A program made the translations under genes and the position numbers. From assembly GCA_022495005.1 (NCBI GenBank), contig JAGYXB010002074.1, positions 248,001-312,000 on the forward strand: a stretch of 64,000 nt of DNA, given 5' to 3'. A model generated the notes under the pieces. The model saw nothing but the letters and a program-made list of their open reading frames with translations. It was not told the DNA's origin and searched no databases. Source of the DNA: Rhyacophila brunnea. Lineage: Eukaryota; Arthropoda; Insecta; Trichoptera; Rhyacophilidae. Below are positions 47,181-57,961 of the stretch, one piece after another (the stretch's first letter is position 1; every line of letters begins with the position of its first letter).

Positions 47181-47737
47181 TACTATAGTGACGCAAGCTT
47201 GTAATTTAAAAAATGGAACATGCCAGTGAAGTTTGTTGTAAATATATTATTTTATACCTCTCTATTACGAACAAGTCTTTGTTCATGAATAAACGTACCT
47301 ACTAATAATAAATTTTATTTACAAAGGGTACAGCAACAGGGTAAATTTGTATTGGAACAGCTCATGACCTCGTCAGAATGAAATAAGGAAAAAAACAGTA
47401 GATATTCACAATAAAGAAATAGACTTGTTCGCATTATTATATAACAGCCCGTTGCATCTCATATTGTTGCAAGCGCGTTATTTTCGATACGTTTATTTTG
47501 ATAAATTCGAAATGAAAATGTAGTAAATTGATTAATTGATACTAATCAAAGATGTTGAAAAAATATTTAAAATTTATTAATTAGTACCAATAATATTGTG
47601 ATGATTCATCAAAATTACTCCACTATTTTTTTATAATCGGACAAATACATTCCAATTTTATTTTTAGTAATAAGTAGAGATGAAGATAAGGATTAATTTA
47701 ATTTAAAACTTACTACATAGGTATATAATTTGTTGTA
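47181..47737. other. Non-coding stretch
   Basis: AT-rich; nothing recognised. Confidence 0.5.
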
Positions 47738-47745
47738 TACATTTA

Positions 47746-48635
47746 CAGATACCATTTCACCTAAACTATTCACCGCTACTCTTGAGGACTTATTTAGGAA
47801 ACTTGATTGGGAGGAAAAAGGTGTTCCAATTAACGGAGAGCACCTCAGTCACCTGCGCTTTGCAGATGATATTGTTATACTCTCACAAGACCCTAAAGAC
47901 CTCCAAGGTAGAATGCAAGAACTCGCGGATGTCAGTCAAACGGTCGGCCTAAAGATAAACGTCTCAAAGACAAAAGTGATGAGGAACTGTTTTTCGGACC
48001 CTGCGATTATCTGTATTAATGGCACCCAACTCGAGCAAGTCAGCAGCTACATCTATCTCTGACAGCAGGTGTCCATAGACGGAAGCATGCACGATGAAAT
48101 TTCTCAAAGAACAAAGCTGGGATGGAGTGCTTTCGGACGTCTGAATAGTATCTTCAAGAGTGACCTACCATTATGTCTTAAGCGTAGGGTATTCAACCAA
48201 TGTGTGCTACCCGTGCTCACGTATGGCTGCGAGACGTGGACCCTCAACACGAGAGATGTCCAAAAGTTAAGAGTCACACAGCGAGGCATGGAGAGGTGCA
48301 TGTTGGGCATCACGCGAAAGGACCGTAAGAGAAACGAATGGGTTAGAAAGCAGACAAGAGTACGCGATGTAATAGACGTTGCCAAACAGCTGAAATGGAG
48401 ATGGGCGGGGCACATTGCTCGCCGAAAGGACGGCCGCTGGACAAATGCCGTCATCCAATGGTACCCATGGGGTACGAAACGGCCACAGGGTCGCCCTAAA
48501 AGCCGCTGGATTGACGAACTGGTAAAGTTCGGCGGAAATACGTGGCAGCGAACGACACAGGACCGAGAGAGTTGGAGAAAGCTTGGGGAGGCCTTCATCC
48601 AGCAGTGGATTGACCCCGGCTGATGATGATGATGT
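47746..48635 (+). pseudogene. RTE-like LINE 3' end, copy 2, with one in-frame stop
   Basis: A longer copy of the element at 39011. It starts inside the reverse transcriptase at DTISPKLFTATLEDLF, includes the catalytic FADD (HLRFADDIVIL) and continues to SYIYL, where TGA (48061-48063) interrupts the frame. The neighbouring residues suggest the ancestral codon was GGA (Gly), a single change. The frame then runs to a TGA and (GAT)n tail. The duplication TACATTTA flanks it (47738-47745 and 48636-48643). Beyond 48083 the two copies are nearly identical. The minus frames at 48104-48704 are shadows. Confidence 0.9.
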
Positions 48636-48643
48636 TACATTTA

Positions 48644-49652
48644 TGATCAAAACTGGTAATTTTGAGATAGATATACAGTTTTGGTTTTTCGTTTGTTCAA
48701 TCAAAACTGGTTATATAATTATAATTATAGTACCTAATTATTTGATTCTTAATTTTTGGTCGATTTGTAGAGATAAAAAGAAGAAAAGGTTGAAGCCTTT
48801 TAATAGAAATAATATATTATATTATATTTCATTTATTATAAATTGTCGAAAAACCATTGATTTAATTTTTAATTATCTCTGCAACGTAGTGTGGAACTTG
48901 GCCATCTCCTGAAGAGATTTCTTAACAATATTAGCAAATTCTCAACGAAAAATCACTACTATTACAATTTTCTCAATCTAAATGTGGATTTGTTACACAT
49001 TGGATTCAAAACTGTGTTCCACCGTTTCAGTCGCAAACACTCTGCCAATCGAACACTGCAAGCAATTTTGATAATATATTTTTAATTATAATTATAAATA
49101 TAATTTTTACATACAAAATAATAATAAAATTATATCAGAAAAAGTACGGCATACTACATAATGATTTAATCTTATGTAATACATATTTCCCAATGGACCC
49201 CTTTCTATTGTGTTAAGTAAGAATTTAAAGCAGCTGATTCATAATGTTTTATTAACGGTAAGTAAAGTATCCCGTGTCAAAATATTTACGTTCTAATTTT
49301 GCGCATTCCATAAATTGTCTACGATTATTATATTTTATAGCCCTATTACTTACAAAGTGATTATTTTAATCTCTATTACTATAAATAAATGTTAATATCG
49401 ATATATGCGAAACAAACACAATATACTGAAGCGAAGAGCAGTGACGTAGCTCTACGGCCTACGCCATTGCAAACGTTGTCCAAAGCTTTGGGCCCCAGCC
49501 AGACAAAAAGTCCTATTACTTCACTCTTGTAGTTATTATAAACGAATAAAATTCACATAGATTAATGGTACCTATATTGTTCACAAATGACTCTTTCGAT
49601 TAAAAAATAAACTTACAATTTCCCTAAATTTGCAAGAATTCAGCATTCACCT
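48644..49652. other. Non-coding stretch
   Basis: Frames at 48583-48912 and 48891-49085 (+) lack motifs. Nothing else is seen. Confidence 0.45.
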
Positions 49653-49985
49653 GCGGGTCTATTCTATACAAAAGGCTGCTTTCGTCCGCTAAAACCGCTA
49701 ACTAGGGTATGTTTGTATCAAATTATTAACACGTATTGTAACAATTATAATTAGCCGGTATTAATTGTTGCAATAAATGATATATTTTAAAATTAAAAAA
49801 AAATTAAAATTTAGAGCATGAGCGATAGAGAGAGAGAGCGAGAGAGACAGTTTCGACTGATTAACTGATTACAATACAATTACAATTATAATATTTCAAT
49901 ATAAAATGTATGTAACAAATACTAACACATTATCACGTTAGCACGTTAGCGGTCGATAGTCGCCTTTTGTATAGAATAGACCCGC
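49653..49985. mobile_element. 333-bp MITE, GCGGGTCTATTCTATAC termini
   Basis: The ends GCGGGTCTATTCTATACAAA are inverted identically. Family member of the longer element at 58687-59196. A GA-rich microsatellite (about 49826-49850) lies inside. No clear target duplication. Confidence 0.75.
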
Positions 49986-50211
49986 TGGTATTTATAAAAT
50001 TATTTAATAATAAAAAAATTCCTACCTTCTTTAGTCAATCGTGACTTGGAAATTGTATCAGCTGTCTCTTTTCCACACTATATAGCTCATGTTCTATTCT
50101 ACATCACAATAATAATTATAATAGTAAATTACTTCGAACGATATTTGGTTTTTTTATTATATGTACTCATACTTGATAAACGCTATACATATTATATTAT
50201 AGTAGCGAAGA
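49986..50211. other. Short non-coding spacer
   Basis: AT-rich; nothing recognised. Confidence 0.45.
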
Positions 50212-50318
50212 GAAGACAATAGGCTGTGGAGATCCGGTACAAAGAGTGCACACTCTGTTAGTCATACTTTTCTACAAAATGCAGATGATGTTTATTAGTT
50301 TTCAAAATTCAAATAAAA

Positions 50319-50390
50319 CCTGAATTGGTAAAGCACATTGGCGCAAATCCAGTGGAGGAAGATTGATTCCTGCCGGGCGTCGTACTTTTT
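50319..50390 (+). repeat. tRNA-like SINE head
   Basis: A-box-like TTGGTAAAGCACATTGG and B-box-like AGATTGATTCCTGCCGGG are spaced about 35 bases apart, followed by a T-rich segment. It is unlike the Gly/Glu-type SINE at 32029. Confidence 0.35.
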
Positions 50391-50459
50391 TCAAATTTTT
50401 TTTCTAATATGTATATAGGTATCGTGGGTGTTTTTAAATTATATATTTCATCATTTGGT

Positions 50460-50850
50460 ATGGCCTGATGTCTCGATGTATTCGAGAGGAAGGTTCTGCA
50501 TTTGATATATGGCCCCATACTAGAAGAAGAAGAATAGCGTATTCGGGATAACATGGAGCTTTATAACATCTTCCAAGAAGAATGTATCTCCGCATTCTTT
50601 AAACTTGGTAGATTCCGCTGAGCGTACCATGTAATAAGAACGGACAGCGCTCAACCGCCGAGGGGAATCCTGGAGACCAGACCCTGGGACGGTCGGAAGT
50701 TGACTGACTCCGTTAATTGGATAGTGTCAACAAATATGTTAGAGCGTCCGGTGCAGACATTTGAATGACCTAAATGCCAAGGATAGGAGATAGAGAAAGT
50801 TCTTAGAGGAAGATAGTCAGGGCCATTAATTGATGATGATTATGATGGTT
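50460..50850 (+). pseudogene. Degraded LINE C-terminal fragment with GAT tail
   Basis: One frame reads RCRHLNDLNAKDRR, a stop, then RKFLEEDSQGH before a stop. This is the xxxDRxxWRxFLEE pattern that ends many RTE-type pol proteins. RPWDGRKLTDSVNWI precedes it in another frame. A short GAT-like tail (50834-50847) follows. Several stops and frameshifts are present. Confidence 0.5.
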
Positions 50851-50950
50851 TGGTTTAGTTTAGGCAGAGTCAAATTGTATTTTTAAAAACTAACCAACAC
50901 CATCTACAATTTCAATGAAAACAAAATATACGTACTCATGACAAACACCC

Positions 50951-51337
50951 CGTTCATACGTGCATGGATTTACTGTTGACAGTAAGAAAATGTAAGGGTA
51001 AACATGTATTATCCTGCAGTTGTCAAGATTGCATGCATGAATCAAACAAGTTTGGAAGCTTCTGAATTTTCATGTGACAGTAAGATTATTTCGATCTGCG
51101 CCTGCGCAGTAGAACGACAGTGGCGAACCTTCCGGTAAAAAAAACGATTTTTCAGGTTGACCGATTTTCACTAGCTGTCAAATAGTACCATAAAATGACA
51201 ACATCGCGTCTCACTCACACTTAAAGAATGAATTGGAAAGACACTCAGCACTTTTACGCGTAAAAAGTTATTGTCACGATAGTTTAAAATAAGCACTATT
51301 AATTTCCGCCAGTAAATCCATGCATGTGCGCTATAAG
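50951..51337. mobile_element. MITE with TGCATGGATTTACTG arms
   Basis: The left arm TACGTGCATGGATTTACTG is inverted at the right as CAGTAAATCCATGCATGTGCG. The interior contains CTGCGCAGTAGAACGACAG and CGGTAAAAAAAACGAT, shared with the 44645 element although the termini differ. No clear duplication. Confidence 0.6.
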
Positions 51338-52096
51338 TAAGTGTGCGCTATTTATATTGGATTCCCACAGCCTTCCTTTACTCTTCAGCACTGATGTATC
51401 ATACCATAAAATATGTTTTATATGATAGATGGACTGACACTGAAGTTTACTACAGATTAGTCAGGAATGTGAAATGAATAGCGAATACTTTAGCACAGTA
51501 CTCCTTGAGTTATTTTTGATATACAGTCTAGTAGAGAACATCGTCGTCAAAGTATTTAGGCCCTACAATTCTATCTATACCACTGACTAACAGCGCGTGT
51601 GCTCTGAACGTTTAGCGTTGATAACCCATTTCAATTTAGTTTTTGATATATTCGCATTACAGAGTTTTTTTAATAAACATTGCGTATAATTTCCATCAAC
51701 AGAGCAAGGCTGCCGCCGTGAAGAATTTAATTCATTAGATATCGTGGACGTGTATATTTTTCATTCGAGAATCTGCTCCGCTGTGGATTTTTCATATTTT
51801 GTGAATATGTAAATATTTTCGCAGTGAAAAAATAAACAAAACCATAGTTTGTTAGGTTTTTTTCTCGGTATGTAGTCAGAAAACAGAAATACCGATTAGC
51901 AAAATAAAAAATGCTTTTCATATTTTTATTTAACCAGAATATTTTAAATTGTGTAGGCATATTTACAATCGCAATATATTTCGTCAGAATACTTTGGTGG
52001 ACAACATATTTATTCTTCTTTTATGACCGCTTCTCACTCGGATTATATGGTTGCCACGCGGCGTCTCCAGGAATCCAGTAGCGTCGTTGTATACCA
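51338..52096. other. Non-coding stretch
   Basis: The frame at 51727-51960 (-) is unsupported. Confidence 0.45.
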
Positions 52097-52689
52097 CAGT
52101 GGCGAAGAATGTAGCTTGGCTGTGGAGATCCGGCATATATAGTGAAAACTAAACTTTGTCCGTCATACGTACTTGTTTGTATTGAACTAAAAATACAATT
52201 TGCAAATGGTATTGATTAATTATTAAAATTCATTTAAATTCTGCCTAAAACAAGCCTTACCTAATAGATATTATATAAAAAATAATATTCTTCTGTCCAT
52301 AAAATATTTAAAATATTCCATTTAATCATACATAGTTTTAGATATTTTATATATTGAAAATGTCTGATTAAATCTATGAATATGAAATGAAAATCTATTT
52401 TGGTTTGGTTAGGCAGACTTTAATCGAATTCTTAAAAACTATCAACAATTTGTATTATTAGTTCAATTAAAACAAACCCTAAATATGACTGACAAGATCT
52501 GCCACCACAGCCCACCACTGCTATTGAATCATAGTTTGATCTAGGCAAGGTTTATTTGAATTTTAAAAATATACTAATAAAATTTTCAATATTTTGTATT
52601 CCTAGGTCAATTAAAACAAAAAAGTATGACTGACAAATTTTAGTGTGTTCTCTTTCGTCAGCAGCCTACCTCCGTACCCTTCGCCACTG
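52097..52689 (+). mobile_element. CAGTGGCGAAG-family element, complete ends
   Basis: Left end CAGTGGCGAAGAATG; right end, inverted, CAGTGGCGAAGGGTACGG (11 identical bases). The internal TGGTTTGGTTAGGCAGA occurs twice-like (52400, and a diverged form near 52535), suggesting internal repetition. Flanks GTATACCA and GCGTTTAC are not duplicates. This is the best-preserved copy of the family seen at 2511, 8938 and 50212. Confidence 0.65.
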
Positions 52690-52726
52690 GCGTTTACAAT
52701 ATTTACCTACTAGAATTGCAATTACA

Positions 52727-53160
52727 ATCATGGCCCCCATAAGGGGGGGCTAATAGGCCTCTAGTCTGGGGGCCCGGACTCAATGAGGGTCCGGCGTGAC
52801 GTATCAACCAGATAAGTGAGATAAACACACTTCGCAAATTTGCTCTAATCAGGGAACTCTTATATTATTCTGTTCTGTGGCTCCAATTGTAAAAAAGTCG
52901 CCTGCAGCGTTATTTCACTTTTGCGGTTTTATATTTTAAGATATGTGGTTGTGCAATGCAATTTTTGATTATTGTGTTTCGATACCTACTCGACAAGTGG
53001 ATGTATTAAAAATACAAAAAACTTTTAGAAATACACTGAATATCCTTAATTTTACCTGGAACACCATTTGGAAAACGATTCCTTTTTCTGGTAGCTACCT
53101 ACCTATATATCGTCACTGTTCTGGCAGAAGACACTAATTCGAAAAAATGACATATTGAGT
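52727..53160 (+). mobile_element. Fragment of the 41617-type hAT element
   Basis: GGCCTCTAGTCTGGGGGCCC, CCGGCGTG, AGATAAGTGAGATAAACACAC and GTCGCCTGCAGCG correspond in order to 43321-43435 in the element at 41617-43809. Neither terminus is present. The frame at 52943-53137 has no motif. Confidence 0.6.
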
Positions 53161-53612
53161 TAGTTATACCAAAATGTTCCTTATTTCAAACTTTACCGTC
53201 TGGAAACCTTTTTAATAAATAAACATTCTTTATTTTAAAGTCATCCTTTTTACGAGTATTTAATAAACTCACATGATAGACCATTTCAAACATTTTAACA
53301 ACTTTAAAGTCAAATTACTCAAAACTAGTATTCTCCAGTTAGTGTGTTCTGCCAGAACAGAGACGATATTATCTGAGGTGTTTTCAAGTTATGTATGTTT
53401 AACATAGGTATGTTTGTCTTGTATACCTACCATCAATTTATTTAAATCAACGATAAATAATTATATCACTAATACTATCTTAGTTGGAAAAAGTCATGTA
53501 AATGTAGGTATTAAGTATTAATTATTGCTTTTACATTGTTTTCTTTTTTATAAAACTTCATTAAATTTTATAGAAATACAAAAATACTCGTAATATAAGT
53601 ATAATATAATAT
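53161..53612. other. Non-coding stretch
   Basis: AT-rich; a (C)TCTGGCAGAA / TTCTGCCAGAAC pair lies at 53111 and 53350. Nothing else is seen. Confidence 0.45.
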
Positions 53613-54321
53613 GGGTCGATTATCTGGTGTCCTTATGAGGTTTCCTATAAGCTTATTTTAGAACGCGTCCAGAAGAAATTTCTTCGATGTCTTTATTTTA
53701 AAACATTTAACTATTTTCCTTTCGATAATTCGTCAGATGATTATTTTCCGACTGCCTTTCTACAAGGCATGCTTACTTTTCACTCTCTTGAATCTCGTCG
53801 GTCTCTTCTGCTGTTGAAACACTTTTGCCTGTTATCGCGAGGGATGGTTTCCAATCCTGGTGTCCTAATGAATTTGAATTTCCATGCGCCTATCAATTAC
53901 CTACGTGGTCGCAGTCATGATTTATTCTGGATTGGAACCGTTTCCTCGCGTCAAGCCTATCAGGCACCATTAGCGAGGGGTGCAAGACTAGTAAATGCGC
54001 TCCCTAAAGACATAGACATTTTCAATGATGTACTTTGCATTTTATTTTTGAAACTGTATTTTTCTGTATAAAAATGTATATTTTCCGTTCTCAAAAATTA
54101 TATTTTTCTGTATTAAATTATACTTAAGTATGTTTTGATTATTTATTTTTTTTGGTATTATTATTGTTATTATTATATATATATTTCTTTTTCTATATTC
54201 TCTTCTCTCTTGTGAGGGTAATGTTTGACTTATAATGTAAATCTCATGTTGTGTACGTCTTGAATTTAGATTTGTTATGTCCACAATGTTTTGTATTCTT
54301 AAATAAATAAATAAATAAATA
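53613..54321 (+). pseudogene. Jockey/CR1-type LINE, 3' end
   Basis: A frame open from 53613 to a TAA at 54071 (152 codons) encodes the region after the reverse transcriptase: IIWCPYEVSYKLILERVQKK, FLRCLYFKTFNYF, HSLESRRSLLLLKHFCLL, INYLRGRSHD and ARLVNALPKDIDIFN. The order WxPY...LERVQKKFLR...LExRR...RGxRxxNxLP is typical of this LINE group. A 3' UTR and an (AAAT)n tail (54299-54321) follow. The 5' part is missing; no target duplication was defined. The Met at 53769 is only an internal residue. Confidence 0.85.
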
Positions 54322-54373
54322 TAGTTTATAAGAAAATGAGCCTGCCTTACAACCTAAATATATTTATAGCAAA
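54322..54373. other. Short spacer
   Basis: Nothing recognised. Confidence 0.5.
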
Positions 54374-54381
54374 TACATAGG

Positions 54382-55358
54382 CAGTGACGTCCCCAGATAA
54401 AATTCCCCCCAATTTTTTATAAGTACAGTATTTTTTTATCATCCTTTCATGACTTCAATATTTAAGAAATGTGTTGTATGGATACATTACTAACAAAATA
54501 TAATTACCACTAAATCTAATTTTATTTAAATGCCATCTCTGCTTCAATATACAATATTGCGAGTTCACGGTTTCAGATGCATTTAAAAATACACTTGACA
54601 ACTTCCAAAACTCGCGAGTGACTTGTCAAAAATATTTTTGGATAAATTTTAAAATAGGTTAGTAAGCCATCATCATCAGAGGCGCGACAACCCGGTGTGG
54701 GTCTTGGCCTCCTCCAACAGCTTCATCCACCTGTCCCTATCCAGTGTGGCCGCTTTCCAATTCGGTACCCCCAGAATACCTACCCATAATTCAAATATAA
54801 TTCACAAATCTGCACGTATCATTACTGGTCACCAATGACGTTACGTCCAAGGACAAAGGAAGTAAACTAGACATCGCGAATCCGAAAAAACAGTCCGGTT
54901 AAACCTTGTATGTTAATTGAACGTAGTTATGCAGAATGTAACAAGTCCACAATAATGTCGAGCTGAGATAATCGCACTTTAGTAACAACATGATTGTTAA
55001 AAATGTATGTAAAAATGTAAAATGTCAAATTGTAAATAGTATTTTATTTCAAGAATATTTTTTTGCGGCTTGGCTATTTTCAGCAAAATGTAGAGAAAAG
55101 CTTCTCGCATCTGATCTATATCAAATCTCATTTTTTTATTTTTTGTGGATTGGTCACTTTCTGCATAACTACGTTCAATTAATACATTTTGTTTCCAAAC
55201 AGTGAGCTGATTTTTTTAAGGGAAAGATATTTCCGTTATTACTAAGTTTAGGTAGCTATTTCTACATATACTTAATGATTCTCGTCGATTTGCCGCCCTT
55301 CGAATAACTGCCGCCCCCAAGCGACGCTCAATCTGCCTATCCCCACGGGACGTCACTG
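54382..55358 (-). mobile_element. hAT-type element, CAGTGACGTCCC family, copy A
   Basis: Left end CAGTGACGTCCCCAG; right end, inverted, CAGTGACGTCCCGTGG. Flanks TACATAGG (54374-54381) and CACATAGG (55359-55366) are an 8-bp duplication with one change. It lies inverted relative to copies B and C: GGCGGCA...TTGGGGGCGGC-type sequence is at its right. A LINE fragment (54668-54772) is inserted. At 54581-54600 it keeps the uninterrupted site where copy C carries a MITE. No transposase. Confidence 0.85.
54668..54772 (-). pseudogene. LINE C-terminal fragment with GAT tail, inserted in hAT copy A
   Basis: The minus strand reads PNWKAATLDRDRWMKLLEEA and then KTHTGLSRL before stops and a GATGATGATGG tail. 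This is the DRxxWxxLLEEAKTHxGL ending common to RTE-type LINEs of insects. Copy C (62395 region) lacks this insert at the corresponding GGTTAGTA, so the fragment arrived after the hAT copies separated. Confidence 0.65.
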
Positions 55359-55366
55359 CACATAGG

Positions 55367-55989
55367 TACGCAAGCATTGAGAAAGACTTTAGATTTAAAT
55401 ATTCACAATAGCACTTATAGAAGAATATTTTAGCTACAAAAATAATAAACGAAAATCTGTATCTGTACTTACCTATTCAATTTAAATAATTGACCAATTA
55501 ATTTAATAAGACGATCAATGTTCTGATAAAATTTGAATTCCTGTTTTTTTTCGTTTCGTGCGTTTTTCAAGAATACATAATTGCTTTAGAAATAATAATA
55601 ATTCATAATAAGCCGGAATAAGAATCTCTTTTCGATGTTGCCTACCTATCGCTAATTGCTACATATTTTCTTAAATTATTATAGGTAGGTATCTAAGCAC
55701 TCAATCGATACTTTTAATAGCCATAACCATAAATAATCACAATCTATCACTTTGTATTGTAGGTAGGTATATGAATCCATTAGAAGTTTAATGACAAATG
55801 AGTTATTTGGCTAATAAATTTGTAAATTTTCGATATTATTAAGTGTCTATCTATCGCTGTGAATTTATTATTTATGGTGGATAAAATAAAACTATTGGTG
55901 GTGTTCCAAATTTTAAATAGATATGTTCACAATAATAAAATTATGTTATTACTAGTATAATGTGACATGTAATTAAATTGTCACTCATA
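55367..55989. other. Non-coding stretch
   Basis: AT-rich; nothing recognised. Confidence 0.5.
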
Positions 55990-56175
55990 ATTATTAGTAG
56001 GCTTAGGATTTTTAGGTGCTAAAAAATGAATAATAGGTACCTAAAATATGTAGATATAATTGAAAAATATGTTATTAAAATTTCGTGATTATGTGCTAAC
56101 AAAACTAAAATAGGTGCTAAAAATTTATGAAGTATTACAATAAATCATATATATTTTAACAGTATAATTTATTAT

Positions 56176-56379
56176 TTATTCACAAATAGAAAACGCTTTA
56201 TTACAATAAATAATAAAATAATGCTTCAAATTTTCGAAAGTGAATATTTGACAATTTGATCCTAGCAATTTTTTATACATGGAAAAACTTCTTTCCACTT
56301 CTACAGATGTTATTATTGCGTATGTAAATGAAGCTATTTCTGAAGTAGAAAAAATTGAAACATCTGAGGCATATATCTG
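56176..56379 (-). pseudogene. hAT transposase C-terminal fragment
   Basis: A 67-codon frame ends at a stop (56176-56178). It includes TSEIASFTYAIITSVEVERS followed by FSMYKKLL. The TS(V/I)xxERxFSxYKxxL pattern is the core of the hAT dimerisation domain. TFENLKHYFIIYCNKAF then matches the following helix. The enclosing element has matching termini and duplication, so this fragment and the ends belong together. The N-terminal zinc finger and catalytic region are not recognisable. Confidence 0.8.
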
Positions 56380-56637
56380 ATGGATTTTCCAAAACAGCTT
56401 TAATAATCTGCAGTATTTTTATTTAAAACATTATTTAGTTTTGTACTTATTTTTATACCAATTGGTCAAGGATCATTTTATTATTTTAGCAGCAGTATTG
56501 TTTAAAATACAATTAATTTGCTCCACTACTTCTTGACTTTGTAGATGATTCTAACATTTCAATTGTGTTTACTAGTGTTATTGTGTTAATAAATTTTGTG
56601 GTTATGTGAAAATATGTGCCTAAACTTAAATAATATG

Positions 56638-56872
56638 CAGCGCTCGAAATGGAAAAGTTTACGAACCGGAGCGCTCGACAATTTTCTGTAGATATTAACA
56701 TAGTCATCAAATTTTATGTGTATTTTATTAAAAAAATAAGCGTGTTGGATTTTTTGTTATATGGCCTATCTAGCTTAGGTGGTAAAATTATTTTTTCCAC
56801 GAGGCGGAGCGATAATTTTACTGATTGAACTGGAACGGCGCTCCGGTGCGTTCCGATCCATTTCGAGCCCTG
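56638..56872. mobile_element. Nested 235-bp hAT-type MITE
   Basis: Left end CAGCGCTCGAAATGGA; right end, inverted, CAGGGCTCGAAATGGA (15 of 16). The perfect 8-bp duplication ATAATATG flanks it (56630-56637 and 56873-56880). GGAGCGCTC and GGCGCTCCGG subterminal motifs are present. It sits inside the hAT element 55998-57009. Confidence 0.9.
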
Positions 56873-57017
56873 ATAATATGTAAAAATATGTAATTATCCA
56901 AAAATAGATTGTAACAAATAGGGCTTAAATGTTTCAAAATTGTCGGAAACAGAAACAGCTGTGGCGTCACTCAAAAAAAATATTTAAATACCTAAGAATC
57001 CTAAGCCTTATTATTAG

Positions 57018-57476
57018 TAACCAGTGGAAAACCCACCCTCTACCTTATAAATAAATAAGTATCATCATTTTATTTCATTCAAATAAAATAATCAAAATGT
57101 ACATACCGAAAAGTGGGTCAAATGTCCAAATAACCTTTCAATTCAAATATATAGGTGGGTACTATTAAAATGTCTTGAAGTTATCATTCTTTGCCCAAAC
57201 GCCACATATTCGATTTGTGGAAACTGTGTAAAGCTTTCGATAAAAATAAGGAATCCCCTAAAGGGACAGTGTGCTCCAAAATCATCGAATTGACCCGGAC
57301 TAATGCGATCGGGTCCGGTGATTTCCCGGACTGCCGGTTTTAACTCGACAGGGCGGACAATCAATTAGATACATTTTTGTTGCCGGAAATAATACATAAC
57401 ATTGTATTTTTTTGTGTTTATTTATGTAGTTATTTGACAATTTAACAATCGGAATAGTTAATTAAACACTAAAAAA
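57018..57476. other. Non-coding stretch
   Basis: The frame at 57143-57364 (-) is unsupported, although this patch is less AT-rich (CGGGTCCGGTGATTTCCCGG near 57309). Confidence 0.4.
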
Positions 57477-57672
57477 ACAGGTTGGTTGGTGCAGTGCGTA
57501 GGGCGCTTGCCTTCCACCCGAGAGTTCCTGGGTTCGATTCCCGGTCAGGACACACAATATTTATGTATTTTTCTCAAAGCCTGGGTGTTTGTGATTGTTC
57601 AATATTACTAACAACCACCTTGTACGAAAAAGCAAGGACATGGTTATTAATAATTTTAAAAATAAAAAAAAC
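57477..57672 (+). repeat. tRNA-derived SINE, full-length copy (Gly-like head)
   Basis: Head: A box TGGTGCAGTGCGTAGGGCGC, GCCTTCCACC in the anticodon arm (TCC position) and B box GGGTTCGATTCCCGG. Body: TTTATGTATTTTTCTCAAAG, GTTTGTGATTGTTCAA and CACCTTGTACGAAAAAGCAA, then an A-rich tail. It is closely similar to the minus-strand copy at 32029-32224. The open frames over it are not coding. Confidence 0.85.
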
Positions 57673-57953
57673 CCTAAAAACATCTACTCGACTGCAGTTA
57701 CTAAGTATTCTCAATCGATGGATGTTTATAATATCGACTGGAAAAAGGACGTAACTCTCGGTTTTTTCAAAATAGGTTTTATTATATTAGTCTAGTAAAA
57801 TAATTATATTAACTAAGTATCCATTATTGAACGAGTCGTAAAATCTTTATGTTTTTTGTTGCCTTGACAAATGAAAATATCTAATGGGCGACTAGTTTTT
57901 TAAATTCCACAAGAATGTCAAAATAATAATACCATTTTTGCTTCTGCGCTGAG
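57673..57953. other. Short non-coding spacer
   Basis: AT-rich; nothing recognised. Confidence 0.5.
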
Positions 57954-57961
57954 CATATGAA

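Larger units (their letters stand above)
50212..50933 (+). mobile_element. CAGTGGCGAAG-family copy with inserted SINE- and LINE-like pieces
   Basis: The left part GGCTGTGGAGATCCGG (50228) and the right part TGGTTTGGTTTAGGCAGAGT (50848), then TTTTTAAAAACTAACCAACA, match the elements at 2511 and 52097. Between them lie a tRNA-like piece (50319-50390) and a LINE fragment (50460-50850) that the other copies lack. The outer termini are degraded. Confidence 0.45.
55998..57009 (-). mobile_element. hAT element, TAGGCTTAGGAT termini, with transposase tail
   Basis: Left end TAGGCTTAGGATTTTTAGGT; right end, inverted, AAGGCTTAGGATTCTTAGGT (18 of 20). The perfect 8-bp duplication ATTATTAG flanks it (55990-55997 and 57010-57017). 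It contains a transposase C-terminus (56176-56379, -) and a nested 235-bp element (56638-56872). GTGCTAAAAA and related AGGTGCTAAAA blocks repeat near the left end. Confidence 0.9.

Noticed and set aside
46503..47188. Clean 8-bp duplication around the hAT element at 46511
   Set aside because: CTACTATG and TACTATAG share TACTAT only when shifted by one base, so no exact duplication can be claimed.
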